From CALMEC01 sp031366605 (GTDB taxonomy: Bacteria; Actinomycetota; Thermoleophilia; Miltoncostaeales; Miltoncostaeaceae): 64,000 bases of DNA. The translations under genes were made by a program, and so were the position numbers. This document shows positions 17,760-25,428 of the stretch, in pieces. Each line of letters opens with the position of its first letter. Within the stretch, counting starts at the first letter, position 1. The notes beneath the pieces were generated by a model, which saw only the letters and a list, made by a program, of their open reading frames with translations, was not told the DNA's origin and searched no databases. The stretch lies in the NCBI GenBank assembly GCA_031366605.1, contig JANLOO010000002.1, positions 15,451 to 79,450 of the forward strand, read 5' to 3'.

Positions 17760-18233
17760 TCAGTGGTGGTACGGGTGTCCGGCCAGGATGCACAGCGACC
17801 GGTAGAGTTGCTCCGCCAACATCACCCTGGCCAGCTGGTGCGGCCGGGTCAGCGAACCGAGGGACAGGCGCTCGTCGGCGCTCGACACCAGCTCGGAATC
17901 GAGACCTGCGGCGCCGCCGATCAGGAACGTGACCGGCCTTGGGATGTCCAATCGTTTGCCCAGCCACGCCGCCAACGCTTCGCTTGATGCGGGCACCGTG
18001 CCGGCCGGGTCGAGGGCCACGGTCCAGGCTCCGTCGAGGAGGCGGGTGCGGATGCGCTCCGATTCGCGCCGGGCCGCTTGGGCTTCTCCCACTTGGAGCT
18101 TCTCAGCGGCGACCTCGTCGATGCGGAGGCCGACGCGTTCGCGGATGCGGTCCTCGTACATGTGACCTGCGGCGTCGTGCGGGGGGCGGAGCTTGCCGAC
18201 CGCGATGATCTGCAGTCGGGCGGTTCGGCTCAC
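17760..18233 (-). CDS. rlmH: 23S rRNA (pseudouridine1915-N3)-methyltransferase
   Basis: RlmH methylates pseudouridine 1915 in helix 69 of 23S rRNA using S-adenosylmethionine. The 157-residue length matches the family. The product begins LQIIAVGKLRPPH, has the SAM-binding knot glycines in FLIGGAAGLD, and ends with LTRPHQLARVMLAEQLYRS and GHPYHH, the invariant C-terminal HPYH element. The GTG start at 18233 overlaps the stop of the preceding M48 peptidase gene by four bases, so the two are translationally coupled. Confidence 0.95.
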   Translation of the reverse strand: MSRTARLQIIAVGKLRPPHDAAGHMYEDRIRERVGLRIDEVAAEKLQVGEAQAARRESERIRTRLLDGAWTVALDPAGTVPASSEALAAWLGKRLDIPRPVTFLIGGAAGLDSELVSSADERLSLGSLTRPHQLARVMLAEQLYRSLCILAGHPYHH

Positions 18234-19402
18234 GACCGGGAGCGCAATGCCAGGCCGATGCGCTCGAGCGCCGTCGGGTGGCTGCCCCACAGGCGTTGCA
18301 CCCAGGCGGGCGGGTTCGGCACGCCGAGGTTGCGGGTGACGAGACCGCGATGCAGTTCGATCGCGGCCTCTGGGTCCTCGGTTGCGCGCAGGGCCTCCCA
18401 GTCGGCCTCGCGTTCGAACCCCCGGCTCATCTTCATGCCCAAGCGGCCCGCCAGGGCGCCCAACACACCGGCACCAACCGTTGCGACCGTCAGCCTCCGC
18501 AGGGTCAGGTCCGCGTCTCGGGAGCCGATGCGCCGCGTTCCCGTCACCGCGGCAACCGCCCCGCCGACGGCGGCGAGCGCGGGCAGAGACACCACGGCCG
18601 AGATGAGGGAGCCGCGCAGGATGTGACGGCGGGCGACGTGGGCCAGTTCGTGCGCGACGACAAACCGCACTTGGTCGCGTGGGAAGTCGCGCACCAACGT
18701 GTCGAACAGCACCATCCGACGGGTCGGGCCGAGTCCTGAGACGTACGCGTTCGAGCCCGTGGTCCGTGTGCTCGCGTCGTTGAGGACAACTTTGCGGACC
18801 GGGACGCCGATGGCGGCGGCGACCTCGCGGACGTCGTGCTCCAGATCCGGATCGTCGAGTGGCCGCGTACGTTGGAACAGGGGTTCGATGAGCTTGGGTG
18901 CCGCCAGCGTCAACGCCACCGTGCCCACGGTGACGACACCCCACGTCGCAAGCCACCATGTGCGCGGTGATCGACGCATCGTCGCGGCGGTCGTGATTGC
19001 GAGGACACTCGACAGCCCGACGCCCAGTCCCGCAGCCTTGCCCCGATCGGAGAGCCACGATCCCAGCGGCTGTGTCACCACGCCGTGAGCCCTCCCCCAG
19101 CCGTAGCTCACCGCAGCGAGCGGTAGGCGCACGACGTCTCCTGACACCGCCAGCCCGGCGCCGAACACGCATGCCGCCGGGATTGAGCGCCCACCAACCC
19201 AACGCGAGACAACCGGCCGCCACCGCGAACCGCTCAGGACAACCGTTGCCGTCCAGGCCACCCCCGTTGCCATTCCGGCGACGCCAAGCGCCCAACCACC
19301 GGCCCGATAGCGGCGATTGCGCCCCAGGCCGGCTGGGTCGAACCACTCGTCCAGCCGCGCAGCGGCCGCATCGGGGACGCCGGCCCCGGGCGCGGCGAAC
19401 AA
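18230..19402 (-). CDS. M48 family membrane zinc peptidase (Ste24/HtpX type)
   Basis: The protein has several N-terminal transmembrane helices and then the zinc site HELAHVARRH, with the third ligand in FEREADWEAL. Between them lie the family blocks TTGSNAYVSGLGPTRRMVLFD. This is the Ste24-like layout: a membrane-embedded metalloprotease that clips membrane or lipidated proteins. The end, SHPTALERIGLAL, is also typical. The start is unclear. The frame runs into the cyclophilin gene, so I give the TTG at 19402; a CTG at 19426 would overlap the upstream stop. It lies between the cyclophilin lipoprotein and rlmH in one minus-strand operon. Confidence 0.8.
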   Translation of the reverse strand: MFAAPGAGVPDAAAARLDEWFDPAGLGRNRRYRAGGWALGVAGMATGVAWTATVVLSGSRWRPVVSRWVGGRSIPAACVFGAGLAVSGDVVRLPLAAVSYGWGRAHGVVTQPLGSWLSDRGKAAGLGVGLSSVLAITTAATMRRSPRTWWLATWGVVTVGTVALTLAAPKLIEPLFQRTRPLDDPDLEHDVREVAAAIGVPVRKVVLNDASTRTTGSNAYVSGLGPTRRMVLFDTLVRDFPRDQVRFVVAHELAHVARRHILRGSLISAVVSLPALAAVGGAVAAVTGTRRIGSRDADLTLRRLTVATVGAGVLGALAGRLGMKMSRGFEREADWEALRATEDPEAAIELHRGLVTRNLGVPNPPAWVQRLWGSHPTALERIGLALRSRS

Positions 19403-19418
19403 GGGATGGGGAAGGGAC

Positions 19419-20150
19419 TTATCCAGCGGGCTGGACCGTGGCCGAGATGATCCACACGGGCTTGCTCGGAGGGCCATCGGTGACGGCCAGCGCCGCAACC
19501 CGCTTGATCGTCGCCAGCGAGACCGGGTCGGCGGCGTGGCCCAGGATTCCGTAAACGGGTTGGGAGGTCAGCACCGACTCTCCCTGCGGGCCCGACACGA
19601 CGAAGAACTGCGAGCCGGACGACCCGGCCGGGTCGCTCCCGGTCTTTGCCATCGCGACGTCACCCAGCTTGTACTGGTATCCCGCTGGAACTGCGCCGAC
19701 GACCTGGTAGCCCGCCCCTCCCGTACCGTTGCCGTCCGGGTCGCCACCCTGCAGGACGAAGTCGGGCACCACCCGGTGGAACGTCAACCCGTCGTAGAAG
19801 CCCTTGCTCGCAAGGAACGCGATCGAATTGGGGATCGGGCCGCCGGCCTTGGTGTCGAGCTTGATGTTGAGCGTCCCGCACGAGGTCTTCATGACGATCG
19901 TGGAGTCGACGCCGTCCTTGAGCACCTGTTCGGCCTTGGTGTATTGCTTCTTCTTGGCCTGCGCCGGCTGTCCCTTGTCGAGACACGTGGTGATCTCATC
20001 CCCGGACGTCGCGGGCGCCGTTGTCGACGCGTCCGTAACCGGTGCCGTCGTGGCTCCCGCCCCGGCGTCGATCTTGGTATCGCCGCCGCAGCCGGCGAAC
20101 ACGCCGGCGGTACACAGGGTCAACACGGTCAACGCGGTACGAACGCTCAC
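19419..20150 (-). CDS. Cyclophilin-type peptidyl-prolyl isomerase, lipoprotein
   Basis: The 243-residue product starts from GTG 20150 with GAGGAG upstream, carries a signal peptide with lipobox GVFAGC, then a Thr/Ala linker, and a cyclophilin domain from about residue 85. Family blocks seen are FHRVVPDFVLQGGDPDGNG, SSGSQFFV and YGILGHAADPVSL. The active arginine in FHRVV and the SQFFV strand are retained. It should assist folding of exported proteins on the outer face of the membrane. It is divergent from the desulfurase-like gene, with only 36 bases between the starts, and upstream of the M48 peptidase gene. Confidence 0.9.
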   Translation of the reverse strand: MSVRTALTVLTLCTAGVFAGCGGDTKIDAGAGATTAPVTDASTTAPATSGDEITTCLDKGQPAQAKKKQYTKAEQVLKDGVDSTIVMKTSCGTLNIKLDTKAGGPIPNSIAFLASKGFYDGLTFHRVVPDFVLQGGDPDGNGTGGAGYQVVGAVPAGYQYKLGDVAMAKTGSDPAGSSGSQFFVVSGPQGESVLTSQPVYGILGHAADPVSLATIKRVAALAVTDGPPSKPVWIISATVQPAG

Positions 20151-20173
20151 AGGTGGCTCCTCAGCAGTCGGCC

Positions 20174-20179
20174 TACAAT
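20174..20179 (+). promoter_or_regulatory. -10 hexamer TACAAT, likely leaderless start
   Basis: TACAAT ends 7 bases before the ATG at 20187 and there is no ribosome binding site, so transcription probably begins at or next to the start codon. Confidence 0.6.
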
Positions 20180-20186
20180 CCGGGCC

Positions 20187-21362
20187 ATGGTAGAGGACAA
20201 CCCCGGCGCGTACCTGGATCACGCCGCCGCCACGACACTCGATCCTCGGGTGCGCGCGGCGATGGCGCCGTTTGTCGACGAGGCGTTCGCCAGTCCGGAG
20301 AGCCTGCACGATTGGGCCCGACGGCCGGCCGAGGCGCTCGAAGCAGCGCGGGCACGCGTCGGTGCGCTGATCGCGGCGGATCCGGAGGGCGTCATCTTCA
20401 CCGCGGGCGACACCGAGGCGCGCAACCTGGCGGTCAAGGGCATCGTCTCCGCCAACGCGCATCGCGGCGCGCACATCGTGACGAGCGCCGTCGAGCATCC
20501 GGCCACGCTCGCCGCATGTCGCACCCTGGCGCGGGATCGCGCTGAGCTGACCATCGTGGGCGTGGACGCGACGGGGCACATCGATCCGGCGGAACTTGCC
20601 GCCGCGACGCGCGACGACACGGTGCTGGTGACGATCAGCCACGGTCAGGCAGAGATCGGGACCGTCCAAGATGTCGCGACGCTGGTCGCCGCGGTCCGCG
20701 CGCGCCGACCGGACGTCGCGATTCATGTCGATGCAGGTGTGACGGCCGGCGTGGTGCCGATCGACGTGCGCACTTGGGACTGCGACGCGGTCACGATCGG
20801 TGGCGGCTCGCTGGGTGGCCCGCGGTGGACGGGGGCTTTGTGGGTGCGCGAGGGCACGCGCCTGCACCCACAGATCGAAGGCGGGCTGCAGGAGGGCGGC
20901 AAGCGCGGCGGCCCGCACGACATGCCCGGCATCGTCGGCCTGGGTGAAGCCGCATGGTTGGCGGCCGCAGAGATCGACGTCCGGAGCGTTCAAATGACCA
21001 GGTTGGCCGACCGGTTGATCGAGCGCCTGCTGGCGGTCGACGACGTCCGCCTCAACGGGCCGCGCACCGGTCGCATCCCCGGACACGTCCAGGTTTCGGC
21101 CGGATGGGTCGAGGGCGAGACCCTGGTGCTGACGCTCGCATCGCTCGGCGTCGCGGCCTCACCCGGATCAGCCTGCTCGGCCGCCGGAAAGGCGTCACCG
21201 GTGCTCGAGGCGATTGGGCTGGAGCCGCCTTGGACGCACTCCGCGGTGCTGTTCACACTCGCCCCCACCACGACCGGGGCGCAGATCGACTTCGCCTCGG
21301 CCGCATTCGCCCAGGCGGTGGCGTCGCTGCGCGTAATGAGCCCGCTGGGCAACGAGGAGTGA
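20187..21362 (+). CDS. Cysteine-desulfurase-like protein without the PLP lysine
   Basis: The 391-residue product has the IscS/NifS class V aminotransferase fold: YLDHAAATTLDPRVRAAM at the start, GDTEARNLAVKG, the PLP-stacking His in VEHPAT, and a loop SPGSACSAAG with the sulfur-accepting Cys330. The block that should read SGHK is TIGGGSLGGPRWTGALWV, so the PLP lysine position (residue 208, equivalent to IscS Lys206) is Ser. The HVNNE and VQ contacts are also altered (SHGQAE, AGVTAG). Ordinary PLP chemistry is therefore doubtful. The stop overlaps the start of a TusA-like gene by four bases, which suggests a persulfide-related job. Confidence 0.8.
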   Translation: MVEDNPGAYLDHAAATTLDPRVRAAMAPFVDEAFASPESLHDWARRPAEALEAARARVGALIAADPEGVIFTAGDTEARNLAVKGIVSANAHRGAHIVTSAVEHPATLAACRTLARDRAELTIVGVDATGHIDPAELAAATRDDTVLVTISHGQAEIGTVQDVATLVAAVRARRPDVAIHVDAGVTAGVVPIDVRTWDCDAVTIGGGSLGGPRWTGALWVREGTRLHPQIEGGLQEGGKRGGPHDMPGIVGLGEAAWLAAAEIDVRSVQMTRLADRLIERLLAVDDVRLNGPRTGRIPGHVQVSAGWVEGETLVLTLASLGVAASPGSACSAAGKASPVLEAIGLEPPWTHSAVLFTLAPTTTGAQIDFASAAFAQAVASLRVMSPLGNEE

Positions 21363-21598
21363 AGACGGTCGACGCGCTGGGCACCTGGTGCCCCGTCCCC
21401 ATCCACCTGATCGACCGCGCCATCGCGACCGTCGCTTCCGGTGACGACGTGGTGCTGCTGGCCGACGATCCGCTGATCCAGGTCGACTTGCCTGCGTGGT
21501 GCCATGACACCGGTCATGAGCTGGTCGCGTTGACGCACGACGCCGGCGGATACCGGGCGGTGGTGCGGTGCCGTTCTGGCAGAGTGCCGGGCACATGA
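21359..21598 (+). CDS. TusA/SirA-like sulfur-carrier protein
   Basis: The 79-residue protein begins VKTVDALGTWCPVPIHLIDRAI. Its CPxP motif (Cys12-Pro-Val-Pro) near the N-terminus is the signature of TusA-family proteins, which accept persulfide sulfur on that cysteine. The following DDVVLLADDPLIQVDLPAWC gives the second half of the two-layer fold. Its GTG overlaps the desulfurase-like stop (GTGA) and its own stop overlaps the serC start (ATGA), so all three should be made together. It probably passes sulfur from or to the upstream protein; the final target is unknown. Confidence 0.85.
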   Translation: MKTVDALGTWCPVPIHLIDRAIATVASGDDVVLLADDPLIQVDLPAWCHDTGHELVALTHDAGGYRAVVRCRSGRVPGT

Positions 21599-22722
21599 GC
21601 CGAGACATCCCAGATATCCGCATCCCCACCGACCTGCTGCCCGCTGACGGGCGCTTTGGCGCGGGACCTTCCAAGGTCCGCCGGCAGGCGATCGACGCGC
21701 TGGCCAACGCCGCGCCCGCGCTGCTGGGCACCAGCCACCGGCAGAAGCCCGTGCAGACGCTGGTGGGGCGTGTCCGCGCCGGCATTTCGTCGCTGCTGGG
21801 TCTTCCGGCCGGCTATGAGGTGCTCCTGGGCAACGGCGGCGCCACGCTGTTTTGGGATGCGGCGGTGTTCGGGCTGATCGACACCCGCAGCCAACACCTG
21901 TGGTTCGGCGAGTTCTCATCCAAGTTCGCGCAGGCCGCCGACGCGGCCCCGCACCTGGAGAGCCCCCAGATCCTGCGCGCCGAACCGGGCGACCACCCGC
22001 TGCCGGTCGCCGACTCGGGCATCGACGCGTATGCACTGACGCACAACGAGACGTCCACCGGTGTGGCGATGCAGATCCAGCGGCCCAAGGGCGCCAAAGG
22101 CGTCGTGCTGGTCGATGCGACCTCGGGCGCGGGCGGGTTGCGGGTCGACCCCAGCCAGTTCGACGTCTACTACTTCAGCCCGCAGAAGTGCTTCGCCTCT
22201 GATGGCGGCCTGTGGCTGGCCGCTTGCTCACCCGCCGGGGTGGAGCGCATCGAGCGGATCGCAGCTTCGGATCGTTGGATCCCCGCCGGGCTGGATCTGG
22301 GCATCGCGCTCGAGAACTCACGCAAGGACCAGACCTACAACACTCCCGCTCTGGCAACGCTGTTCCTGCTGGCCGAGCAGCTGGATTGGATGAACGACAA
22401 CGGCGGCATGGAGTTCGCCGCCGGGAGATGCGACACGTCCGCCGCGACGCTCTACGGGTGGGCTGAGGCCACCGACTACGCGGCGCCGTTTGTGGTGGAC
22501 CCGGCGAAGCGCAGCCATGTCATCGGCACAATCGACCTGGACGACCGAGTGGACGCCACCGTGGTATCCAAGGTCCTTCGCGCCAACGGCATCGTCGACA
22601 CCGATGCGTACCGCAAGCTCGGGCGCAACCAACTGCGCATCGCGATGTTCCCCGCGGTCGATCCGGCGGACGTCGCGCAGCTGACGCGATCCGTCGACCA
22701 CGTGGTGGCTGCGCTCACATAG
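21595..22722 (+). CDS. serC: Phosphoserine aminotransferase, mycobacterial type
   Basis: SerC makes 3-phosphoserine from 3-phosphohydroxypyruvate and glutamate in serine synthesis. The 375-residue product resembles the actinobacterial form: IPTDLLPADGRFGAGPSKVR at the start, LLGNGGATLFWD, LTHNETSTGV, and FSPQKCFAS with the PLP lysine at residue 198. The late LGRNQLRIAMFPAVDP is also typical. The ATG at 21595 overlaps the TusA-like stop by four bases. Linking serine synthesis to a sulfur-carrier pair fits serine as a cysteine precursor, but that is inference. Confidence 0.93.
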   Translation: MSRDIPDIRIPTDLLPADGRFGAGPSKVRRQAIDALANAAPALLGTSHRQKPVQTLVGRVRAGISSLLGLPAGYEVLLGNGGATLFWDAAVFGLIDTRSQHLWFGEFSSKFAQAADAAPHLESPQILRAEPGDHPLPVADSGIDAYALTHNETSTGVAMQIQRPKGAKGVVLVDATSGAGGLRVDPSQFDVYYFSPQKCFASDGGLWLAACSPAGVERIERIAASDRWIPAGLDLGIALENSRKDQTYNTPALATLFLLAEQLDWMNDNGGMEFAAGRCDTSAATLYGWAEATDYAAPFVVDPAKRSHVIGTIDLDDRVDATVVSKVLRANGIVDTDAYRKLGRNQLRIAMFPAVDPADVAQLTRSVDHVVAALT

Positions 22723-22750
22723 CCGCGTGGCCCACTGGGCGGGTTTGAAA

Positions 22751-22773
22751 AGCGAACGTATGTTCGCTAGCGT
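22751..22773 (+). promoter_or_regulatory. LexA/SOS-type box overlapping a -10 hexamer
   Basis: AGCGAAC at 22751-22757 and GTTCGCT at 22762-22768 form a perfect 7-bp inverted repeat with a 4-base centre. This contains CGAAC-N4-GTTCG, the actinobacterial and Bacillus LexA box. It runs into a TAGCGT hexamer (22768-22773) that ends 5 bases before the next ATG. Confidence 0.65.
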
Positions 22774-22778
22774 GCTGT

Positions 22779-23828
22779 ATGGCCACACAACCGGCATCGC
22801 CCCTGCGGTGGAAGCTGACCGACGACGACGGTGGTCAGCCGGAGCTGTTCGACGCGGTCGAACGCGTCCCAGGCACACGGGAGCTGGCCGGGTTGGAGTT
22901 CCTGCACGTCCGGGCCAAGCGCGTCATCAACCGCGTGCCCAAGGCGTCGCGCATGCCGTTCCGGTACACGATCAATGCGTACCGGGGGTGCAGCCACGCC
23001 TGTGTCTATTGCTTCGCGCGTCCGAGCCATGAGTACCTCAACCTCAACCGGGGCTCGGACTTCGACACGCGGATCGTCGTCAAGGTCAACGCCGTCGAGC
23101 GGGTCCAGGCGGAGCTCGCCTCGCGCCGGTGGACCGGCGAGTTGATCGCGCTCGGAACCAACACCGACCCGTACCAGCCGTGTGAAGGGCGCTACCGGCT
23201 GACGCGCGGGATCATCGAGGCACTCGTCGTGGCCGGCAACCCGTTTTCGATCGTGACCAAATCGCCGCTGGTGGAGCGCGACATCGACCTGTTGGCGGAG
23301 GCGATGTCCGGCGGGGTGCACGTCGACATGTCGGTCGGGTGCCTGGACCACGACGTGTGGCGGGCGACCGAACCCCATGCGCCCAGCCCTGAGCGCCGGC
23401 TCGCGACCGTCACGGCGTTGACCGATGCCGGAGTCTCGTGCGGAGTGCTCGTGGCGCCGGTGTTGCCGGGAATCTCGGACGGCGATGCCCAGCTGGACCG
23501 ACTGGTTGCGGCGGGCATCGCAGCTGGTGCGCAGTCGATCGCGACTGTTGCGCTGCACCTGCGACCGGGTGTCCGCGAGCACTACCTGGGATGGCTGCGC
23601 GGGACCCACCCCGAATTGCTGGCCGATCACCTGATGCGCTACCGGACCGCCTACCTGGCGTCCGACGAGCGGCGTGATCTTTCGGCCCGCGTCCAGGAAC
23701 TCGCCGCCCACCATCGTCGCCAGGCCAACCTGGCCGGTGGCCTCCCGACCACACCGCGCTGGAGCCGGCGCGAGGCGTTGCTGAGCACCCAGACCCCGTC
23801 CCGGGAGGATCAGCTACGACTCATCTGA
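22779..23828 (+). CDS. Rv2578c-family radical SAM protein
   Basis: The 349-residue product has a CxxxCxxC iron-sulfur motif in YRGCSHACVYCFARPSHEY (Cys71, Cys75, Cys78), followed by IALGTNTDPYQPCEGRYRLTR. These are the marks of the SplB-like radical SAM group that includes mycobacterial Rv2578c. The group is related to spore photoproduct lyase, but its reaction is unknown. The first 60 residues include the conserved RAKRVINRVPKASRMPFRY. A LexA-type box covers its promoter, so it is probably induced by DNA damage. The ATG at 22779 was chosen from the promoter spacing and the sensible N-terminus. Confidence 0.9.
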   Translation: MATQPASPLRWKLTDDDGGQPELFDAVERVPGTRELAGLEFLHVRAKRVINRVPKASRMPFRYTINAYRGCSHACVYCFARPSHEYLNLNRGSDFDTRIVVKVNAVERVQAELASRRWTGELIALGTNTDPYQPCEGRYRLTRGIIEALVVAGNPFSIVTKSPLVERDIDLLAEAMSGGVHVDMSVGCLDHDVWRATEPHAPSPERRLATVTALTDAGVSCGVLVAPVLPGISDGDAQLDRLVAAGIAAGAQSIATVALHLRPGVREHYLGWLRGTHPELLADHLMRYRTAYLASDERRDLSARVQELAAHHRRQANLAGGLPTTPRWSRREALLSTQTPSREDQLRLI

Positions 23829-23877
23829 GCGCTGAGAAACGGCAGGGGTTCGGGCGTCTGTGACGTACTGAGATCAG

Positions 23878-24750
23878 ATGGAACTCGCCCTCAGAATCAC
23901 ACTTGCAATCGTCTTGGCCTGGGCCGCGCTGGCCAAGCTCGCGCGCCCGGCGCGGGCCGCCGAAACGCTGGCCGAACACGGCATCCCACGGCGGGCGCGA
24001 CGTCTGCTGACCGTTTTGCTTGCTCTGGGAGAGCTGGCCGCCGCGACGTTGCTCGCGATGGGAGTGGCGCTCGGCGTGGCCGGGGTGGCCGTCGCGGCGC
24101 TCGGCGGGCTGTTCACGGCGTTCTTGATCCGTGCACGCGTACGGGGTCGGCAGCGTACGACGTGCGGGTGCTTCGGCGGTGCACGATCGGCCAACACGCT
24201 CATACTCGCCGCACGCGCCGCGTTGCTCGGTGGGAGCGGCGCTGCGGTGGCGATCGGCCTGCCCACTGTCGAGCCGCTCACCGCGGACGGGTGGCGCACC
24301 GTCTCGATCGCGCTCTTGGGAGCGCTGGCTGTGGCCCTGACGCTGGCGGTGCTCGCGCTGTACCGGCAGGTCGGGGTGTTGTCGCTGCGACTCGGTCCGC
24401 GTACGGCCCTCGAGCTGGACGATGAGGGCCCGCCGATCGGTCACCCCGCGCCACTGCTGGACGGGCTCAACCGGCGTGGATCCGAGCTGGTGGCGTTCGT
24501 TTCGCTTAACTGCCGAATGTGCATCGAAGTGGTCCCAGGCCTGCGGGCACTTGCGAAGGAAGGCGTCCCCGTCCACTGGATGCGCGAGGACACCCACGAG
24601 GAGGTCTTCGAGCGATGGGGCGCGCCCGGCACGCCCTTTGTCGTCCACGTCGTCGACGGCATTGTCCGCGCAAAGGGCCTCGTCAACACGCTCGAGCAGA
24701 TCGACTGGGTCATCGATGTGGGTACCGAGCGGGAGCGACTTGCGGCGTAG
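23878..24750 (+). CDS. MauE-MauD-like fusion (membrane redox protein with thioredoxin-like domain)
   Basis: The 290-residue protein joins two parts. Residues 1-160 form a four-helix DoxX/MauE-type membrane domain with the family motif TTCGCFG (Cys96, Cys98). After another helix, residues 180-290 look like a thioredoxin fold with SLNCRMCIEVVPGL (Cys212 and Cys215 as CxxC) and APGTPFVVHVVDG, which supplies the cis-proline. MauE and MauD are needed in methylotrophs to form the many disulfides of methylamine dehydrogenase light chain. The fusion would take reductant or oxidising power across the membrane for its partner, the Cys-rich exported protein encoded by the next, overlapping gene. Confidence 0.85.
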   Translation: MELALRITLAIVLAWAALAKLARPARAAETLAEHGIPRRARRLLTVLLALGELAAATLLAMGVALGVAGVAVAALGGLFTAFLIRARVRGRQRTTCGCFGGARSANTLILAARAALLGGSGAAVAIGLPTVEPLTADGWRTVSIALLGALAVALTLAVLALYRQVGVLSLRLGPRTALELDDEGPPIGHPAPLLDGLNRRGSELVAFVSLNCRMCIEVVPGLRALAKEGVPVHWMREDTHEEVFERWGAPGTPFVVHVVDGIVRAKGLVNTLEQIDWVIDVGTERERLAA

Positions 24751-25357
24751 GCCACCGCTTGACGAGGCAGGTGAGCGGCTTGCTCATCACCTGGCCTCGT
24801 CCCAGACGCGGCGCTCGTTCATCGCAACGGTGGGTGCGCTGCTGTTGGGCGCGGCGGCCGAGCGCGCAGTCGGCGGTCCCAAGCGCCCGATCCCGGGCAC
24901 CGAGCGCATCGCAGGCGGGTGGCACGGCTTCTGCGGCCACTACTTCACAACCGGCTCGTGCCGAGGTCCCTTCAAACTGCCCCGCGTCGATGGCGAGGGC
25001 AAACCCCTTCGTCCCGCGGACGGCCGCCCGGTCGACGATCGGGGACGCCTGATCAACGACCGGGGTCAACCCGTCGACGAGGCCGGGAACCCTTTGGTAG
25101 GGGCCGACGGCGTGTACGCAGCGCCAAGTCCGCGCACACGCTTGTGCGAAGACGGCGTGCGCCGCCGACACGGACATAAGGACGCCGTCATGCAGGGGTC
25201 GTGGTACCGGTGCTGCAACGGCCAGATCCGCAAGGTGTGGGATTGCTGCTCGGCCAGCCCGCGCCGCATCAACGGCGACGCGTCGCTGCAGGGGTACTGC
25301 CACGGCACGCGCAAGGTCTTCTGCGCGGTCTACGTTGAGACCGGGATTCCGTGTTAG
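24716..25357 (+). CDS. Cys-rich Tat-exported protein, MauA-like
   Basis: The 213-residue protein has a twin-arginine signal, SQTRRSFIATVGALLLGAAA (about 29-48). The exported part has ten cysteines (73, 82, 144, 166, 167, 177, 178, 195, 203, 213). GSWYRCC and VWDCCS resemble the SWVASC and RDCC blocks of methylamine dehydrogenase light chain, and Trp163 would match one quinone-forming Trp. The second is not evident: VFC stands where IIWC is expected. Residues 92-132 form a Gly/Asp repeat (GKPLRPADG, GRPVDDR, GRLINDR, GQPVDEA, GNPLVGADG). The start is uncertain; ATG 24716 overlaps the mauE-like gene by 35 bases and has no ribosome site, and a TTG just after GGGAG is an alternative. Confidence 0.65.
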   Translation: MWVPSGSDLRRRPPLDEAGERLAHHLASSQTRRSFIATVGALLLGAAAERAVGGPKRPIPGTERIAGGWHGFCGHYFTTGSCRGPFKLPRVDGEGKPLRPADGRPVDDRGRLINDRGQPVDEAGNPLVGADGVYAAPSPRTRLCEDGVRRRHGHKDAVMQGSWYRCCNGQIRKVWDCCSASPRRINGDASLQGYCHGTRKVFCAVYVETGIPC

Positions 25358-25419
25358 CCGAGATCGGCATCGCAACCGCGGCGCTCGTGGCCGGCGTGTC
25401 GGGTGCGTGGTCTCCCTGA
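25351..25419 (+). CDS. Possible 22-aa hydrophobic peptide
   Basis: A GTG frame overlaps the end of the MauA-like gene and encodes VLAEIGIATAALVAGVSGAWSP, split as VLAEIGIATAALVAG and VSGAWSP. It would form one short membrane helix. It has no clear ribosome site beyond coupling, so it may only be chance. Confidence 0.25.
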   Translation: MLAEIGIATAALVAGVSGAWSP

Positions 25420-25428
25420 GGGTACGCA

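Noticed and set aside
20187..21362. Calling the desulfurase-like gene iscS
   Set aside because: The PLP lysine is missing, so the symbol would overstate its function.
24716..25357. True methylamine dehydrogenase light chain
   Set aside because: The second quinone-forming Trp is not found where expected, and no MauB or MauG gene is present, so I call it only MauA-like.
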